Shown here piece after piece: positions 39,862-50,241 of a stretch of 64,000 nt of DNA. The stretch comes from Clostridiales bacterium (GTDB lineage Bacteria; Bacillota; Clostridia; Oscillospirales; QAMX01): NCBI GenBank assembly GCA_016303065.1, contig JAEDMJ010000002.1:31014-95013 (forward strand). The letters are read 5' to 3'. Below the pieces are notes generated by a model. It was not told where the DNA came from and did no database searches. It saw only the letters and a program-made list of their open reading frames with translations. A program made the position numbers and the translations under genes. Numbering within the stretch: the first letter of the stretch is position 1; the number at the start of each line of letters is the position of its first letter.

Positions 39862-40230
39862 TTACAGGACCTCGGGAGCCAGAGAAAGGATCTTCATGTA
39901 TTCCTTCTCACGAAGCTCTCTTGCCACAGGCCCAAAGATACGGGTCCCGCGGGGGTTCTTATCATCTTTGATAATGACGGCTGCGTTCTCGTCAAAGCGG
40001 ATGTGAGTTCCGTCGCTGCGGCGGACGCCCTTTGCAGAGCGGACGATAACAGCCTTGACGACGTCGCCCTTCTTGACCGCGCCGCCGGGCTGAGCTTTGC
40101 GGACCGAAGCGACTATAACGTCACCGATGTTGCCGTATTTCCGGACGGAGCCTCCGAGAACACGGATACATTTAAGCTCCTTGGCGCCGCTGTTGTCGGC
40201 AACCTTGAGCAAAGTCTCCTGCTGAATCAC
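39862..40230 (-). CDS. rplN: 50S ribosomal protein L14 (uL14)
   Basis: A 122-residue protein with the family blocks [21 protein letters not shown] and [24 protein letters not shown]. The start codon is GTG, following GGAGG. Confidence 0.98.
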   Translation of the reverse strand: MIQQETLLKVADNSGAKELKCIRVLGGSVRKYGNIGDVIVASVRKAQPGGAVKKGDVVKAVIVRSAKGVRRSDGTHIRFDENAAVIIKDDKNPRGTRIFGPVARELREKEYMKILSLAPEVL

Positions 40231-40245
40231 GTTGGTTCCTCCTTA

Positions 40246-40509
40246 TTACTTAGCTTTTTCGATTATCTCATCGAGACGCCATCTCTTCTCCTTGGAGAGA
40301 GGTCTTGTCTCCATGACTCTGACCTTGTCGCCCACACCGCATTCGTTGTTTTCGTCATGCGCCTTGAGCTTGTAGGTTCTTCTGATCGTCTTTTTGTAAA
40401 GCGGATGCGAGTAGGTCTCGAGGACCGCGACAACGATCGTCTTGTCCATCTTATCGGACACGACGGTGCCGACTCTCGTCTTCCGGAAAGCTCTCTTTTC
40501 TTCAGCCAT
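40246..40509 (-). CDS. rpsQ: 30S ribosomal protein S17 (uS17)
   Basis: An 87-residue OB-fold 16S rRNA-binding protein with [21 protein letters not shown] text, the [17 protein letters not shown] segment and [11 protein letters not shown] near the end. Confidence 0.98.
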   Translation of the reverse strand: MAEEKRAFRKTRVGTVVSDKMDKTIVVAVLETYSHPLYKKTIRRTYKLKAHDENNECGVGDKVRVMETRPLSKEKRWRLDEIIEKAK

Positions 40510-40521
40510 CTTGTCTCCTCC

Positions 40522-40722
40522 TTAGCCCCTGGCGTTGATCTCCGCTTCGCGGAGAACGGTCTTGGCCCTGGCTATGTCTTTCTTGACCTCGGCTATCCTC
40601 ATGGGATTCTCAAGCTGGTTGGTGGCGTTCTGAAAACGCAGATTGAAAAGCTCAGCCTTCAAATCGGCAATCTTCTTCTGCAGCTCCGCCGGAGTCATTC
40701 CCTTCAATTCTTTTGCCTTCAT
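40522..40722 (-). CDS. rpmC: 50S ribosomal protein L29 (uL29)
   Basis: A 66-residue helical hairpin protein near the exit tunnel: [18 protein letters not shown], then [19 protein letters not shown]. Its ATG overlaps the rplP stop by four bases (ATGA), so the two are translationally coupled. Confidence 0.98.
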   Translation of the reverse strand: MKAKELKGMTPAELQKKIADLKAELFNLRFQNATNQLENPMRIAEVKKDIARAKTVLREAEINARG

Positions 40723-41153
40723 TTCGCTTCACCGCCTGTTCCGTTGTCTTCGCGGGCCACGAACTTCGTCTTGATCGGAAGCTTGTGTCCGGCAAGTCTC
40801 ATGGCTTCGCGGGCGGTCACCTCGTCGATGCCGGCCATTTCAAACATAACTCTGCCGGGTTTAACAACTGCCACCCAATATTCGGGAGATCCCTTACCGG
40901 AGCCCATTCGGGTCTCGGCGGGCTTCTCAGTCACCGGCTTGTCGGGGAATATCTTGATCCAAACCTGACCGCCGCGCTTAATGTAGCGGGTCATGGCAAT
41001 ACGGGCTGCCTCGATCTGCTGGCTGGTGATCCAGGCCGGTTCGAGGGCCACGAGACCGAATTCGCCGTGGGAAACCTTGTTTCCGCGGAGCGCTTTGCCC
41101 TTCATGCGGCCTCTCTGCACTCTTCTGTATTTAACTCTCTTGGGTAGAAGCAT
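40719..41153 (-). CDS. rplP: 50S ribosomal protein L16 (uL16)
   Basis: A 144-residue protein near the tRNA sites: [40 protein letters not shown], then [20 protein letters not shown]. Its start shares one base with the rpsC stop (TAATG). Confidence 0.98.
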   Translation of the reverse strand: MLLPKRVKYRRVQRGRMKGKALRGNKVSHGEFGLVALEPAWITSQQIEAARIAMTRYIKRGGQVWIKIFPDKPVTEKPAETRMGSGKGSPEYWVAVVKPGRVMFEMAGIDEVTAREAMRLAGHKLPIKTKFVAREDNGTGGEAK

Positions 41154-41929
41154 TACCGGTTGCCTCCTTCTCTTCTGGGCGGTCTCCTGTCGTTTCTGTC
41201 AAAGCGGCCTCTGCCACCTTCGCGACGGTCACGACGCGGCTGTCTTGCTCTTTCCTCAGCGGCCTTCTTTTCCTCGTTGAGGCGATGCTCTCTCGGGCTG
41301 CCCGTCAGGACTTCGCCCTTGTAGATCCAAACCTTGATGCCGATGCGGCCGTAGGTCGTCTTTGCTTCAGCAAAGCCGTAGTCGATGTCGGCGCGCAGAG
41401 TCTGCAGCGGGATGGTTCCCTCGTGATACTGTTCGGTGCGCGCTATTTCGGCGCCGCCGAGACGGCCGGAGCACATTGTCTTGATGCCCTTTGCGCCGAA
41501 CTTCATTGCACGCATCATGGACTGCTTCATGGCGCGGCGGAACGAGGTTCTCTTCTCAAGCTGAGCGGCGATGTTCTCGGCAACCAGCTGAGCGTTGGTG
41601 TCGGGGGAGCGGATCTCGATGATGTTGAGAGCAACTTCCTTGCCGATCATGTTCTTGATGGCGAGGCTGTGCTTTTCACTCTCCGTGCCGCCCTTACCGA
41701 TGACAAAGCCGGGACGGGCGCAGTGAATGGTGATATAAACTCTCTGGCTGTCGCGCTCGATCTCGATCTTGGCGATGCCCGCATCGTAGAGGTTCTTTTT
41801 GAGGTAGCCTCTGATCTTGTAGTCCTCGACGATCAGATCGCCGACATCCTTGTTCTTCGCGTACCAGCGGGAATCCCAGTCGTTGATGACACCGACGCGC
41901 AGACCGTGCGGATTAACTTTCTGTCCCAT
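41153..41929 (-). CDS. rpsC: 30S ribosomal protein S3 (uS3) with Arg/Gly-rich tail
   Basis: A 258-residue protein. [15 protein letters not shown] is the family start, the KH domain has [13 protein letters not shown], and [22 protein letters not shown] is in the C domain. The family is usually 207-235 residues long. Here a basic tail rich in Arg, Gly and Asp ([18 protein letters not shown]) adds about 40. Confidence 0.97.
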   Translation of the reverse strand: MGQKVNPHGLRVGVINDWDSRWYAKNKDVGDLIVEDYKIRGYLKKNLYDAGIAKIEIERDSQRVYITIHCARPGFVIGKGGTESEKHSLAIKNMIGKEVALNIIEIRSPDTNAQLVAENIAAQLEKRTSFRRAMKQSMMRAMKFGAKGIKTMCSGRLGGAEIARTEQYHEGTIPLQTLRADIDYGFAEAKTTYGRIGIKVWIYKGEVLTGSPREHRLNEEKKAAEERARQPRRDRREGGRGRFDRNDRRPPRREGGNR

Positions 41930-41945
41930 GTTTTTCCTCCTCGCC

Positions 41946-42281
41946 CTATTCCTTTTCCGCTACCGCAAGAGTCACGTGAGAGGTTCTCTTCAGAATTCTG
42001 AAGGCCCTGCCCTTGGACACCGGATGCACACGCTTGAGGGTAGCACCGGGGGTTACGAAACACTTGCTTATATAGAGCTTCTCAACGTCCATCTCGTTGT
42101 TGTTCTCGGCGTTGGCAACTGCACTCTTGAGGAGCTTCAGAAGCGGCTCGGCAGCGACCTTCGGGGTATTCATCAGAATGGCGACCGCATCGCCGACGGA
42201 CTTACCTCTGAGAGCGTCACAAACGATCTTGACCTTGCGGGGGGACATACGGAGGTTTTTCAGATATGCTGCAACTTCCAT
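41946..42281 (-). CDS. rplV: 50S ribosomal protein L22 (uL22)
   Basis: A 111-residue exit-tunnel protein: [22 protein letters not shown], then [15 protein letters not shown] and [18 protein letters not shown] 42281 is used; an in-frame TTG six bases upstream is closer to the AGGAG site and could be the true start. Confidence 0.96.
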   Translation of the reverse strand: MEVAAYLKNLRMSPRKVKIVCDALRGKSVGDAVAILMNTPKVAAEPLLKLLKSAVANAENNNEMDVEKLYISKCFVTPGATLKRVHPVSKGRAFRILKRTSHVTLAVAEKE

Positions 42282-42306
42282 TTTCAATTAATCTCCTTCC
42301 CCGTCT

Positions 42307-42588
42307 TTACTTACCGTTATTTGAGGACTTCGAGCCCGCATGTCCGCGGAAAACTCTTGTCGGGGCAAACTCGCCGAGCTTGTGGCCGACCATATCCTCA
42401 GTGATGTAAACAGGAATGTGCTTCCTGCCGTCGTGTACGGCGATCGTGTGCCCCACGAACTCGGGGAATATCGTGGAGGCTCTGGACCATGTTTTGAGCA
42501 CTTTCTTTGTACCGCTCTCGTTCATGGCGACGACTTTTTTATAGAGCTCAGGAGCTACGAAAGGCCCCTTCTTAACACTTCTGCTCAT
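42307..42588 (-). CDS. rpsS: 30S ribosomal protein S19 (uS19)
   Basis: A 93-residue head protein: [39 protein letters not shown], and [18 protein letters not shown] near the end. Confidence 0.98.
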   Translation of the reverse strand: MSRSVKKGPFVAPELYKKVVAMNESGTKKVLKTWSRASTIFPEFVGHTIAVHDGRKHIPVYITEDMVGHKLGEFAPTRVFRGHAGSKSSNNGK

Positions 42589-42608
42589 TTATTCAATCTG
42601 CCTCCTAA

Positions 42609-43436
42609 TTACTTCGCGTTACGGCGCTTGACGATGAACTTGTTGGTACGGTTCTTGGTCTTTCTGGTCTTATAACCAAGGGTCGGCTTGCCCCACGGGG
42701 TCACCGGGCCGGGACGTCCGATCGGGCTCTTGCCTTCGCCGCCGCCGTGCGGGTGGTCAACCGGGTTCATGACGGAACCTCTGACGGTCGGACGGACACC
42801 CATGTGACGCTTGCGGCCGGCCTTACCGATGTTGGCGTTTTCGTGGTCAAGGTTTCCGACCTGTCCTATGGTCGCCTTGCACTCCATGCGGATAATTCTG
42901 GTTTCGCCGGAGGGAAGTCTGACCTGGGCCAGCTTGCCTTCCTTCGCCATCAGCTGAGCCGCAGCGCCCGCAGCGCGGACGAGCTGAGCGCCTCTGCCGG
43001 GGTAGAGCTCGATATTGTGGATGAAAGTACCGACCGGAATCTCTGCAATGGGCAGGGTGTTGCCGGGCTTGATGTCCGACTTGGCTCCGGACTCGACCTT
43101 GTCTCCGACCTTGAGTCCGACCGGGGCGATGATGTACGCCTTGGTGCCGTTCTCATAGCGGATCAGAGCAATGTTGGCGGAGCGGTTCGGATCGTACTCA
43201 AGGGTCAGGACTTCGGCGACGCCTTCGGTCTGACGCTTCATATCGATTATACGGTATTTCTGCTTGTTGCCGCCGCCCTGGTGTCTGACGGTGATTCTGC
43301 CGTAAGAGTTTCTGCCGGCATGCTTCGTGTTCTTGGCGAGGAGGGACTTTTCCGGCTTGACCTTGGAAAGCTCCGACTTCGCAACAGTCATATGACGGCG
43401 GGCAGCAGAGGTGGGTTTATATGTTTTGATAGCCAC
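42609..43436 (-). CDS. rplB: 50S ribosomal protein L2 (uL2)
   Basis: A 275-residue protein needed for subunit joining and peptidyl transfer. [18 protein letters not shown] is the start (GTG codon). [16 protein letters not shown] and [21 protein letters not shown], with the conserved His, are family hallmarks. Confidence 0.98.
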   Translation of the reverse strand: MAIKTYKPTSAARRHMTVAKSELSKVKPEKSLLAKNTKHAGRNSYGRITVRHQGGGNKQKYRIIDMKRQTEGVAEVLTLEYDPNRSANIALIRYENGTKAYIIAPVGLKVGDKVESGAKSDIKPGNTLPIAEIPVGTFIHNIELYPGRGAQLVRAAGAAAQLMAKEGKLAQVRLPSGETRIIRMECKATIGQVGNLDHENANIGKAGRKRHMGVRPTVRGSVMNPVDHPHGGGEGKSPIGRPGPVTPWGKPTLGYKTRKTKNRTNKFIVKRRNAK

Positions 43437-43466
43437 TGTCGTTCACTCCTTCTTCTTTCGCGGCGC

Positions 43467-43766
43467 TCACATCAGGCTGTCGAAGAATTCGATGCTCTTT
43501 GAATCCTCGGTAGTGGTGATGATGGCCTTTTTCCACGACGGAGTGGTGCCCTCGGGGCGTCCCGCCGCATATCTCTTCTTCTTGCCGCGAACGTTCATCG
43601 TATTGACGCTCAGGACCTTTATCCCGAAGATCTCCTCAGCAGCTCTGCGGATGTCAATCTTGGTGGCGTCTCTGGCGACCTCGAAGGTGTACTTCTTGTT
43701 GGTCGAACCGGCCATCGTGCGTTCGGAAACGATGGGGCGGATAATTACATCATAAACGGATTTCAT
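43467..43766 (-). CDS. rplW: 50S ribosomal protein L23 (uL23)
   Basis: A 99-residue exit-site protein that docks trigger factor and SRP. It starts MKSVYDVIIRPIVSER, with KYTFEVARDATKIDIRRAAE. The upstream frame overlaps rplD; ATG 43766 lies one base after the rplD stop. Confidence 0.97.
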   Translation of the reverse strand: MKSVYDVIIRPIVSERTMAGSTNKKYTFEVARDATKIDIRRAAEEIFGIKVLSVNTMNVRGKKKRYAAGRPEGTTPSWKKAIITTTEDSKSIEFFDSLM

Positions 43767-43767
43767 A

Positions 43768-44388
43768 TCAGGCAAAAACCTCCTCGATAACTGCCAGCGA
43801 GGCCTTGTCAAGCACGAGGGCGTCATATTTCAGAACGTCGTAGGTGTTGATGAGTCCCGCCATGGTCGTCTTGACGCCCGGCATGTTTCTTCCGGAGAGA
43901 TAGACGTTTCTGTCGGCGCCGGCTGTGACAACCAGAGCCTTTTCGCCCGCTCCGATCGCTCCGAGGAAGGTCCCGAAGGCCTTGGTCTTCGGCTCGCCGA
44001 ACGCGATGGAATCAATGACGATTATCTTGTTTTCTCCGGCCTTCGCGGACAGAGCGCTCTTGATAGCGATGCGGCGAAGCTTCTTGTTGATGGTGTAGCT
44101 GTATGAACGGGGCTTCGGCGCAAAGGCGACGCCGCCGTGAGTGTAGTGGGGCGCTCTGATGGAGCCCTGTCTGGCTCTGCCGGTGCCCTTCTGACGGAAC
44201 GGCTTCTTGCCGCCTCCGCTGACTTCGGCGCGGGTAAGCGCCGACTGGGTGCCTCTGCGGATGTTCGCGAGGTGATTCTTGACCGCCTCGTGGACAGCGC
44301 TTTCGTTGGGCTCAACCCCGAATATCGCGTCGCTGAGTTCGATCTCACCGAGCTCCGCGCCGGTCATGTCGTAAAGCTTAGTCTTCAT
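43768..44388 (-). CDS. rplD: 50S ribosomal protein L4 (uL4)
   Basis: A 206-residue protein whose loop reaches into the exit tunnel: GGGKKPFRQKGTGRARQGSIRAPHYTHGGVAF. In several bacteria L4 represses its own S10 operon through the leader. It ends NTYDVLKYDALVLDKASLAVIEE. Confidence 0.98.
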   Translation of the reverse strand: MKTKLYDMTGAELGEIELSDAIFGVEPNESAVHEAVKNHLANIRRGTQSALTRAEVSGGGKKPFRQKGTGRARQGSIRAPHYTHGGVAFAPKPRSYSYTINKKLRRIAIKSALSAKAGENKIIVIDSIAFGEPKTKAFGTFLGAIGAGEKALVVTAGADRNVYLSGRNMPGVKTTMAGLINTYDVLKYDALVLDKASLAVIEEVFA

Positions 44389-44410
44389 GTCTTAAACCTG
44401 ACCTCCTGTC

Positions 44411-45106
44411 TCAGCCTCTGGCGGACTTCTTCTGCGGGTTCACGCTGACGGTCTTAACGGTGTTCTTGACCCTGTGAACCTTTGTGGTGCTCTTAACGCT
44501 CACAATTCCGCCCTTGGGGCCCGGAACCGCGCCGCATACCGCGATGAGGTTCAGATCCGGATCAACCTTGACAACGAGAAGGTTCTGTACCGTAACCTGC
44601 TCGACGCCCATGTGTCCGGCAAGCTTCTTACCGGGCATAACTCTGGACGGATCGGTGTTGGCTCCCATGGAACCGGGGGAACGGTGCACAGGACCGACGC
44701 CGTGGGTGTGGCACTGGACTCTTTGGCCCCAGCGCTTTACGACGCCCGCATATCCGTGACCTTTGCTGATACCGGTGATGTCAACGTAGTCGCCTTCGGC
44801 AAACATATCCGCACGGATAATGTCGCCGACCTCAAACTTGTCAGCATCGTCGAGCTTGAACTCGCGAAGCTCTCTCTTGGGGGCGGCGCCCGCCTTCTTG
44901 AGATGTCCGAGTTCGCCCTTGGAGAGCTTTCTCTCGGCGACATCCTCAAATCCCAGCTGAAGCGCCGAATAGCCTTCCTTTTCCGCCGTCTTCTTCTGTA
45001 CGACGGGGCAGGGACCTGCTTCGATAACGGTCACGGGAATAACTTTGCCGTCTTTGTCGAAGATCTGCGCCATACCGACCTTTTTGCCGATGATAGCCTT
45101 CTGCAT
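44411..45106 (-). CDS. rplC: 50S ribosomal protein L3 (uL3)
   Basis: A 231-residue assembly initiator: MQKAIIGKKVGMAQIFDKDG, then RWGQRVQCHTHGVGPVHRSPGS and PGKKLAGHMG. ATG 45106 follows GAAGGA; an in-frame ATG at 45124 would add six residues. Confidence 0.97.
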   Translation of the reverse strand: MQKAIIGKKVGMAQIFDKDGKVIPVTVIEAGPCPVVQKKTAEKEGYSALQLGFEDVAERKLSKGELGHLKKAGAAPKRELREFKLDDADKFEVGDIIRADMFAEGDYVDITGISKGHGYAGVVKRWGQRVQCHTHGVGPVHRSPGSMGANTDPSRVMPGKKLAGHMGVEQVTVQNLLVVKVDPDLNLIAVCGAVPGPKGGIVSVKSTTKVHRVKNTVKTVSVNPQKKSARG

Positions 45107-45209
45107 TTTTTGTCCTTCTTTCATAATAAGGTTATTGGTTGACGGTTTCCCGCCAACTTGACCCGCTCCGGTACGAAACCGAAGCCGGAAACAAGCAATT
45201 TAATGTTTT

Positions 45210-45524
45210 TTACGCCTTGGTTTCGATCTCGACGCCAGCCGGAAGCTTGAACTTGGTAAGCTCCTCAACAGTCTTGGGAGTGGGGTTCAGGATGTCGATA
45301 AGGCGCTTGTGGGTTCTGCGCTCGAACTGCTCACGGCTGTCCTTGTACTTGTGGACCGCGCGGAGGATCGTGATAACTTCCTTCTGGGTGGGAAGCGGAA
45401 TCGGTCCGGAAACCTTCGCGCCGGTGCGCTTTGCGGTTTCGACAAGACGCTCTGCGGTCTGATCGATGAGCTGGTGATCGTAAGCCTTGAGTCTGATCCG
45501 GATTCTGTCAGCTTTCTGTGCCAT
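45210..45524 (-). CDS. rpsJ: 30S ribosomal protein S10 (uS10)
   Basis: A 104-residue protein: [43 protein letters not shown] and the [13 protein letters not shown] segment. It is the first gene of the ribosomal superoperon, with a strong AAGGAG site, behind a long leader. No tuf or fusA precedes it. Confidence 0.98.
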   Translation of the reverse strand: MAQKADRIRIRLKAYDHQLIDQTAERLVETAKRTGAKVSGPIPLPTQKEVITILRAVHKYKDSREQFERRTHKRLIDILNPTPKTVEELTKFKLPAGVEIETKA

Positions 45525-45974
45525 TCTTTTTTCTCCTTTTGTTTTAAGTACGCGCAGACGGTTCTGAATTTTTTGCGCCGCCGTGCCCGTCTGCGGCCCC
45601 GCGTACCGTGGGTTATTTTCAACAACCTATCCGAGCGTTTCATTCCCGGACATAATTATAACCGGTCCTAACGATGTTCCTTCCGCCGTTTTCAACGGCG
45701 GAGTTCACACGCAAACCGGTCGGATAAGCCGTCACAGTTTCTCTTTTATCCAGGTCAGGATCGGGGTTATGCCGCAAACCGGCACACTTCCCTCCAAGTC
45801 AGGACACAAAAAGACCCTTGACGCACATCCCATGTCAGAATAACCCAACCGCCCGATTGCAAGAAGCCCCCGGGATTCCTGGCCGGAACCCCTGCTCCTC
45901 CGGACATACTCCTCGGAAAAACCCGCAATGTTTCAGCGGCAACCTCCCGATTCAACGCAGTTCCATGGTGGCGC
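45525..45974 (-). other. S10 operon leader (untranslated)
   Basis: About 450 bases lie between the predicted transcription start (near 45974) and rpsJ. No convincing gene is present: an 80-codon minus frame (45767-46009) runs into the promoter. Such leaders often hold an L4-dependent attenuator, but I could not assign a known structure. Confidence 0.55.
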
Positions 45975-45980
45975 TCGATA

Positions 45981-46009
45981 ATGATACCAAAAATACCGGG
46001 AAAAGTCAA
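45981..46009 (-). promoter_or_regulatory. Sigma-A promoter of the S10 operon
   Basis: On the minus strand, TTGACT (46004-46009), a 17-base spacer and TATCAT (45981-45986). It is back to back with the mnmE promoter. Confidence 0.75.
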
Positions 46010-46145
46010 TAGATTACAAAGAAAATATGCAAAAACTTTTCCGTTCTTCCCGCTTAAAACCCGTCATTTTGTCCAAAAGCCCGGCTGTTTTCAGTTGATT
46101 TCACGCATTCCGGCAATATCTGCCATTCAAAAAACGCCTCTGCGG

Positions 46146-46174
46146 TTTACAATCGTTCAAAAAGCTGATATAAT
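46146..46174 (+). promoter_or_regulatory. Sigma-A promoter of mnmE-mnmG-rsmG
   Basis: TTTACA at 46146-46151, a 17-base spacer and TATAAT at 46169-46174, about 35 bases before ATG 46209. Confidence 0.82.
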
Positions 46175-46208
46175 ATTGCTGTCACAAACTACGATCCCGG
46201 AGGCACAG

Positions 46209-47564
46209 ATGACCGATACCATCGCCGCGGCGGCAACCCCGCCGCTTTCGGGCGCAATCGCCATAATAAGAATATCCGGCAGCGACGCATTTTCCGTCGC
46301 GGACAGGGTTTTTCGGCCCTTTGCCGGAAAGCCCCTGTCCGCGCTTGAGCCCCGGCACGCGTGGTACGGCGAAATAACCGACTCCGACGGGCGGCTCCTC
46401 GACCGGGCCCTTGCGCTTGTCTTTCCCGCACCCGCAAGCTACACCGGGGAGAACTGCGCCGAGCTTCAGTGCCACGGCGGTCTGACTCTTGTAAACCGCG
46501 TGCTCGAACTCTGCTGTCTGGCGGGAGCAAGGATCGCCGCCCCCGGAGAGTTTACAAAGCGGGCCTTTCTCAACGGAAAGCTCGACCTTACCGGCGCGGA
46601 AGCCGTCGCCGACCTCATTTCCGCCGAGTCTGCCGAAGGCGTGAGAAACGCCGCGGCACAGCTTTCAGGAGCCCTGAAGCAAAGGCTCGACTCCGTCACG
46701 GAGGAGCTGCTCGACCTGACCGCCCACTTCGCCGCATACATCGACTATACCGAGGAAGGGGTCGAGCCTCCCGACCTTGAAGGCGCTCCGGCCAGGCTGA
46801 ACTCCGTTTCCGAAGCCCTGCGGGGACTTGCCGAAAGCTTTTCCTCGGGGCGCTGTTTCGGCGAAGGCGTGCGCTGCGCCATAATCGGATGTCCCAACGC
46901 AGGAAAATCCTCGCTTTTGAACGCGCTTGTGGGCTCCGAGCGCGCCATCGTCACAAGTATTCCCGGAACCACCCGCGACACGATCGAAGCCACCGTCACC
47001 GTCGGAGGAGCGCTTCTCCGCCTTGTGGACACCGCCGGCATCCGCGACACCGAAGACCTCGCCGAGCGGCTTGGGGTCCAGCGCTCCGTGGACGCGGCCA
47101 AAAATTCCGCGCTCATCCTCGCGGTTTTCGACGGCTCCGTCCCCGAAAGCGAAGGCGACCGCGAAGTCGGAAGGCTTGCTCTCGCTTCCGGAGCCGAAGT
47201 CATAAACATATTCTGCAAGAGCGATCTTCCCCCCGCAAGGCCCACGCCCCAGGGCGCAGTATCCGTATCCACTGTCACCGGCGACGGCGTTGCGGAGCTG
47301 AAAGCGGAGCTCACAAGGCGCCTGGGACTCGGCAGCGTCACTCCGGACGGAAGCCTCGTCACGAACCGCCGCCAGGCCGACGCCCTCCGCCGTGCAGCCG
47401 GCTCTGCCGCCCGCGCAGCGGAAGCGCTGCTGTCCGGGCTCACCCCGGACGTGGCCTGGGTCGATACCGAAGCCGCGATCACCGCCGTCGGAGAGGTGAC
47501 GGGGAGAAGCGTCTCCGAAGACATTCTCAACCGCATATTCGAACGCTTCTGCGTCGGCAAATAA
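46209..47564 (+). CDS. mnmE: tRNA uridine-5-carboxymethylaminomethyl GTPase MnmE
   Basis: A 451-residue GTPase that, with MnmG, modifies wobble uridine 34 of several tRNAs. The N-terminal formyl-THF-binding domain starts MTDTIAAAATPPLSGAIAIIR. The GTPase domain has GCPNAGKSSLLNAL (G1), DTAGIRDT (G3) and a G4 motif read as CKSD instead of the usual NKxD. The C-terminal helix ends FERFCVGK with the conserved Cys. The frame is open further upstream, but ATG 46209 follows GGAGG. Length is normal. It is the first gene of the unit. Confidence 0.97.
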   Translation: MTDTIAAAATPPLSGAIAIIRISGSDAFSVADRVFRPFAGKPLSALEPRHAWYGEITDSDGRLLDRALALVFPAPASYTGENCAELQCHGGLTLVNRVLELCCLAGARIAAPGEFTKRAFLNGKLDLTGAEAVADLISAESAEGVRNAAAQLSGALKQRLDSVTEELLDLTAHFAAYIDYTEEGVEPPDLEGAPARLNSVSEALRGLAESFSSGRCFGEGVRCAIIGCPNAGKSSLLNALVGSERAIVTSIPGTTRDTIEATVTVGGALLRLVDTAGIRDTEDLAERLGVQRSVDAAKNSALILAVFDGSVPESEGDREVGRLALASGAEVINIFCKSDLPPARPTPQGAVSVSTVTGDGVAELKAELTRRLGLGSVTPDGSLVTNRRQADALRRAAGSAARAAEALLSGLTPDVAWVDTEAAITAVGEVTGRSVSEDILNRIFERFCVGK

Positions 47565-47601
47565 ACACGCATATCCATTTAATATATAGGAAGATGAACA
47601 A

Positions 47602-49494
47602 ATGTCGGTAACACCATATGCCGCCGGAGAGGCGGACGTCGCAGTAATCGGCGCGGGACACGCCGGGATCGAAGCGGCGCTTGCTTCCGCAAGGCTCGGC
47701 GCAAGCACGCTTTGCTTCACGGTCAACCTTGACGCCGTCGGAAACATGCCCTGCAACCCCGCCATCGGCGGGCCCGGAAAAAGCCAGCTCGTCCGGGAGA
47801 TCGATGCCCTCGGAGGAGAGATGGCGCGCGCCGCTGACGCCTGCTGCATACAGTACAGAATGCTCAACACCGGCAAAGGGCCGGCCGTGCGCTCCATCCG
47901 CGCCCAGGCCGACCGCCGCCGCTATCAGTCCTACATGAAGCACACGCTGGAAAAATGCCCGAACCTCCGGCTCATCCAGGCAGAGATCTGCGGCGTCGGC
48001 GTCGAAAACGGGCGCGTCTGCTCCGTTTCCACCTGCACGGGAGCCGTCTGGAAAGTAAAAGCCGTAATTCTGGCCACCGGAACCTTTCTCAACGGAAGGG
48101 TCATCATCGGCGAATACTCCCGGGAAAGCGGTCCCGACGGAATGTTTCCCGCAAAAGAACTTTCCTCCTGTCTGGAAAAGCTCGGACTTCCCCTGCGCCG
48201 CTTCAAAACGGGAACGCCTCCGCGGGTCAACAGGCTCAGCATCGACCTTTCAAAGGCCGAGCCCCAGTACGGCGACGAAAACGTCGTTCCCTTCTCTTTT
48301 GCCACCGGCGTCCCCCCGAAAAACCTTGAACAGTGCTATCTCATATACACAAACGGCGAAACCCACCGGATCATACGCGAAAATCTCTCCCGCTCCCCGC
48401 TTTTTTCCGGCGAGATAAAGGGGATCGGCCCCCGATACTGCCCGTCAATAGAAGACAAGCTGGTCAGATTCGCCGACAAGGACCGCCACCAGCTCTTTGT
48501 CGAACCCACCGGACTCGACACCGAGGAGCTGTATATCCAGGGGCTGTCCTCCTCCCTTCCGGAGGAAGTTCAAATGCAGTTCCTCCGCACGCTTCCTGGC
48601 TTTGACCACGCCGAAGTCATGCGCACGGCTTACGCCATCGAATACGACTGCATCGACCCCCTCGCCTTAAAACCGAGCCTCGAGACAAAAGCCGTCTCCG
48701 GACTCTACGGCGCGGGACAGTTCAACGGCACTTCCGGCTATGAAGAGGCCGCGGCCCAGGGGCTTATGGCAGGTATAAACGCCGCTCGCGGCGTGGCCGG
48801 CCTTTCCCCCGTCATCCTCTCCCGCGGAGAGGCCTATATCGGAACCCTGATCGACGACCTTGTCACAAAGGGAACCAACGAACCGTACCGCATGATGACC
48901 TCCCGCTCCGAATACCGTCTCAGTCTTCGCCAGGACAACGCAGACATCCGCCTTCTTCCCAGAGCCAAGGAGATCGGCCTTGCCCGCCCGGAGGATATCC
49001 TCCGCACCGAGCGCCGTCTTGATGACGCCGCCGCCGAGGAACAGCGCCTTGAAAAGACCTTCCTCCCGCCCTCCGAAAGGCTCAACGAATTTCTCACATC
49101 CGTCGGAGAGACGCCCGTCTCCACGGGCATCAGCCTTGCCGCGCTTCTTCGCCGCCCGAAAACCGATTACGCGTCGCTTGCGGAATTCGACGCCGAAAGG
49201 CCGGAGCTTTCTCCCGGAACCGTCAGTTTGGTGGAGACGAACGTCAAGTACGCGGGCTACATAAAATGCGAGCAGGAAAAAATCGAACAGATGCGGCGGC
49301 TGGAAGCCCGCAGGCTCCCCCCGGACATCGACTATTCCGCAATTCCCGTCCTGCGCCTTGAAGCAAGGCAGAAATTCGACCGCATCCGACCCGCCTCGGT
49401 CGGCCAGGCTTCCCGCATTTCCGGCGTCAGCCCGGCGGACATGACCGCCCTCATAATATGGCTCGATTCAAATAACAGAGAGGAGAAAGCCTGA
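47602..49494 (+). CDS. mnmG: tRNA uridine-5-carboxymethylaminomethyl enzyme MnmG
   Basis: A 630-residue FAD enzyme, the partner of MnmE. The FAD loop is [34 protein letters not shown] and EADALGG-like text ([14 protein letters not shown]) follow, then [20 protein letters not shown]-type [22 protein letters not shown], and a C-terminal helical part near QARISGVSP. Length is typical (about 630). Confidence 0.98.
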   Translation: MSVTPYAAGEADVAVIGAGHAGIEAALASARLGASTLCFTVNLDAVGNMPCNPAIGGPGKSQLVREIDALGGEMARAADACCIQYRMLNTGKGPAVRSIRAQADRRRYQSYMKHTLEKCPNLRLIQAEICGVGVENGRVCSVSTCTGAVWKVKAVILATGTFLNGRVIIGEYSRESGPDGMFPAKELSSCLEKLGLPLRRFKTGTPPRVNRLSIDLSKAEPQYGDENVVPFSFATGVPPKNLEQCYLIYTNGETHRIIRENLSRSPLFSGEIKGIGPRYCPSIEDKLVRFADKDRHQLFVEPTGLDTEELYIQGLSSSLPEEVQMQFLRTLPGFDHAEVMRTAYAIEYDCIDPLALKPSLETKAVSGLYGAGQFNGTSGYEEAAAQGLMAGINAARGVAGLSPVILSRGEAYIGTLIDDLVTKGTNEPYRMMTSRSEYRLSLRQDNADIRLLPRAKEIGLARPEDILRTERRLDDAAAEEQRLEKTFLPPSERLNEFLTSVGETPVSTGISLAALLRRPKTDYASLAEFDAERPELSPGTVSLVETNVKYAGYIKCEQEKIEQMRRLEARRLPPDIDYSAIPVLRLEARQKFDRIRPASVGQASRISGVSPADMTALIIWLDSNNREEKA

Positions 49495-49499
49495 CTCAG

Positions 49500-50222
49500 A
49501 TGAACGGAAGAGAACTTTTATCCGGCCTTATCGCTCCTCTCGGCCTTGAGATCAGGAAAAGCGAAACCTTTGACCGGTTTGAGCTTTACTGCGCAAGGCT
49601 CATCGAAAAAAACGCCGTAATGAACCTTACGACCATCACATCCCCCGACGGGATATATGCCCGGCACTTTGCCGACAGTCTTGCTCCGGCAGCCTTCCTC
49701 CCCCGTCCGGACAGTCTCATCGACGTTGGCTGCGGCGGCGGATTTCCCGGGATACCCCTGAAGCTCTTTTTTGACGACTCCGCTCCGGGAGAAACCCGGT
49801 TGATGCTTTTGGACTCAACGGCAAAAAAGATCGATTTCCTCCGGGAGCTTACGGAGGAAATGGGGCTTGAAAACGTAGAATTCGAGACCCGCCGCGCCGA
49901 AGACGCGGCGCGTGACCCCGCCCTGCGCGAAAGCTTCGGCATGGCCGTCTCCCGCGCAGTCACCGCAATGCCCGCGCTTTGCGAGCTCTGCCTCCCCTTC
50001 GTCCGTGTCGGCGGCGTCTTTTCCGCGCACAAAAGCGTCCGCTCCGCCGAAGAGATCGAGTCCGCGCGCCGCGCCGCAAAGGCGCTGGGCGGCGCTTTCG
50101 GAAACATCCGCGGGTACAGCCTCTGCGGCGCTGACCAGCTTATCGTTCCCGTGGAAAAGAAAAAGCCCTCGCCCGCCGAATTCCCGCGCCCCTGGGCAAG
50201 GATAAAGAAAAAACCGCTGTAA
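49500..50222 (+). CDS. rsmG: 16S rRNA guanine-527 N7-methyltransferase RsmG
   Basis: A 240-residue SAM-dependent methyltransferase. The SAM-binding DVGCGGGFPGIPLKL region lies near residues 75-90, and LDSTAKKIDFL follows. NAVMNLTTI near the start and SRAVTAMPALCELC are family marks. The AGGAG site is 14 bases before the ATG, longer than ideal. It follows mnmG by five bases, the common gidAB pairing. Confidence 0.96.
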   Translation: MNGRELLSGLIAPLGLEIRKSETFDRFELYCARLIEKNAVMNLTTITSPDGIYARHFADSLAPAAFLPRPDSLIDVGCGGGFPGIPLKLFFDDSAPGETRLMLLDSTAKKIDFLRELTEEMGLENVEFETRRAEDAARDPALRESFGMAVSRAVTAMPALCELCLPFVRVGGVFSAHKSVRSAEEIESARRAAKALGGAFGNIRGYSLCGADQLIVPVEKKKPSPAEFPRPWARIKKKPL

Positions 50223-50241
50223 AGCGTCTTTCAAAAACAAA

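Noticed and set aside
45767..46009. An 80-codon frame in the S10 leader that could be a leader peptide
   Set aside because: It would have to begin inside the promoter itself at a TTG and has no ribosome site.
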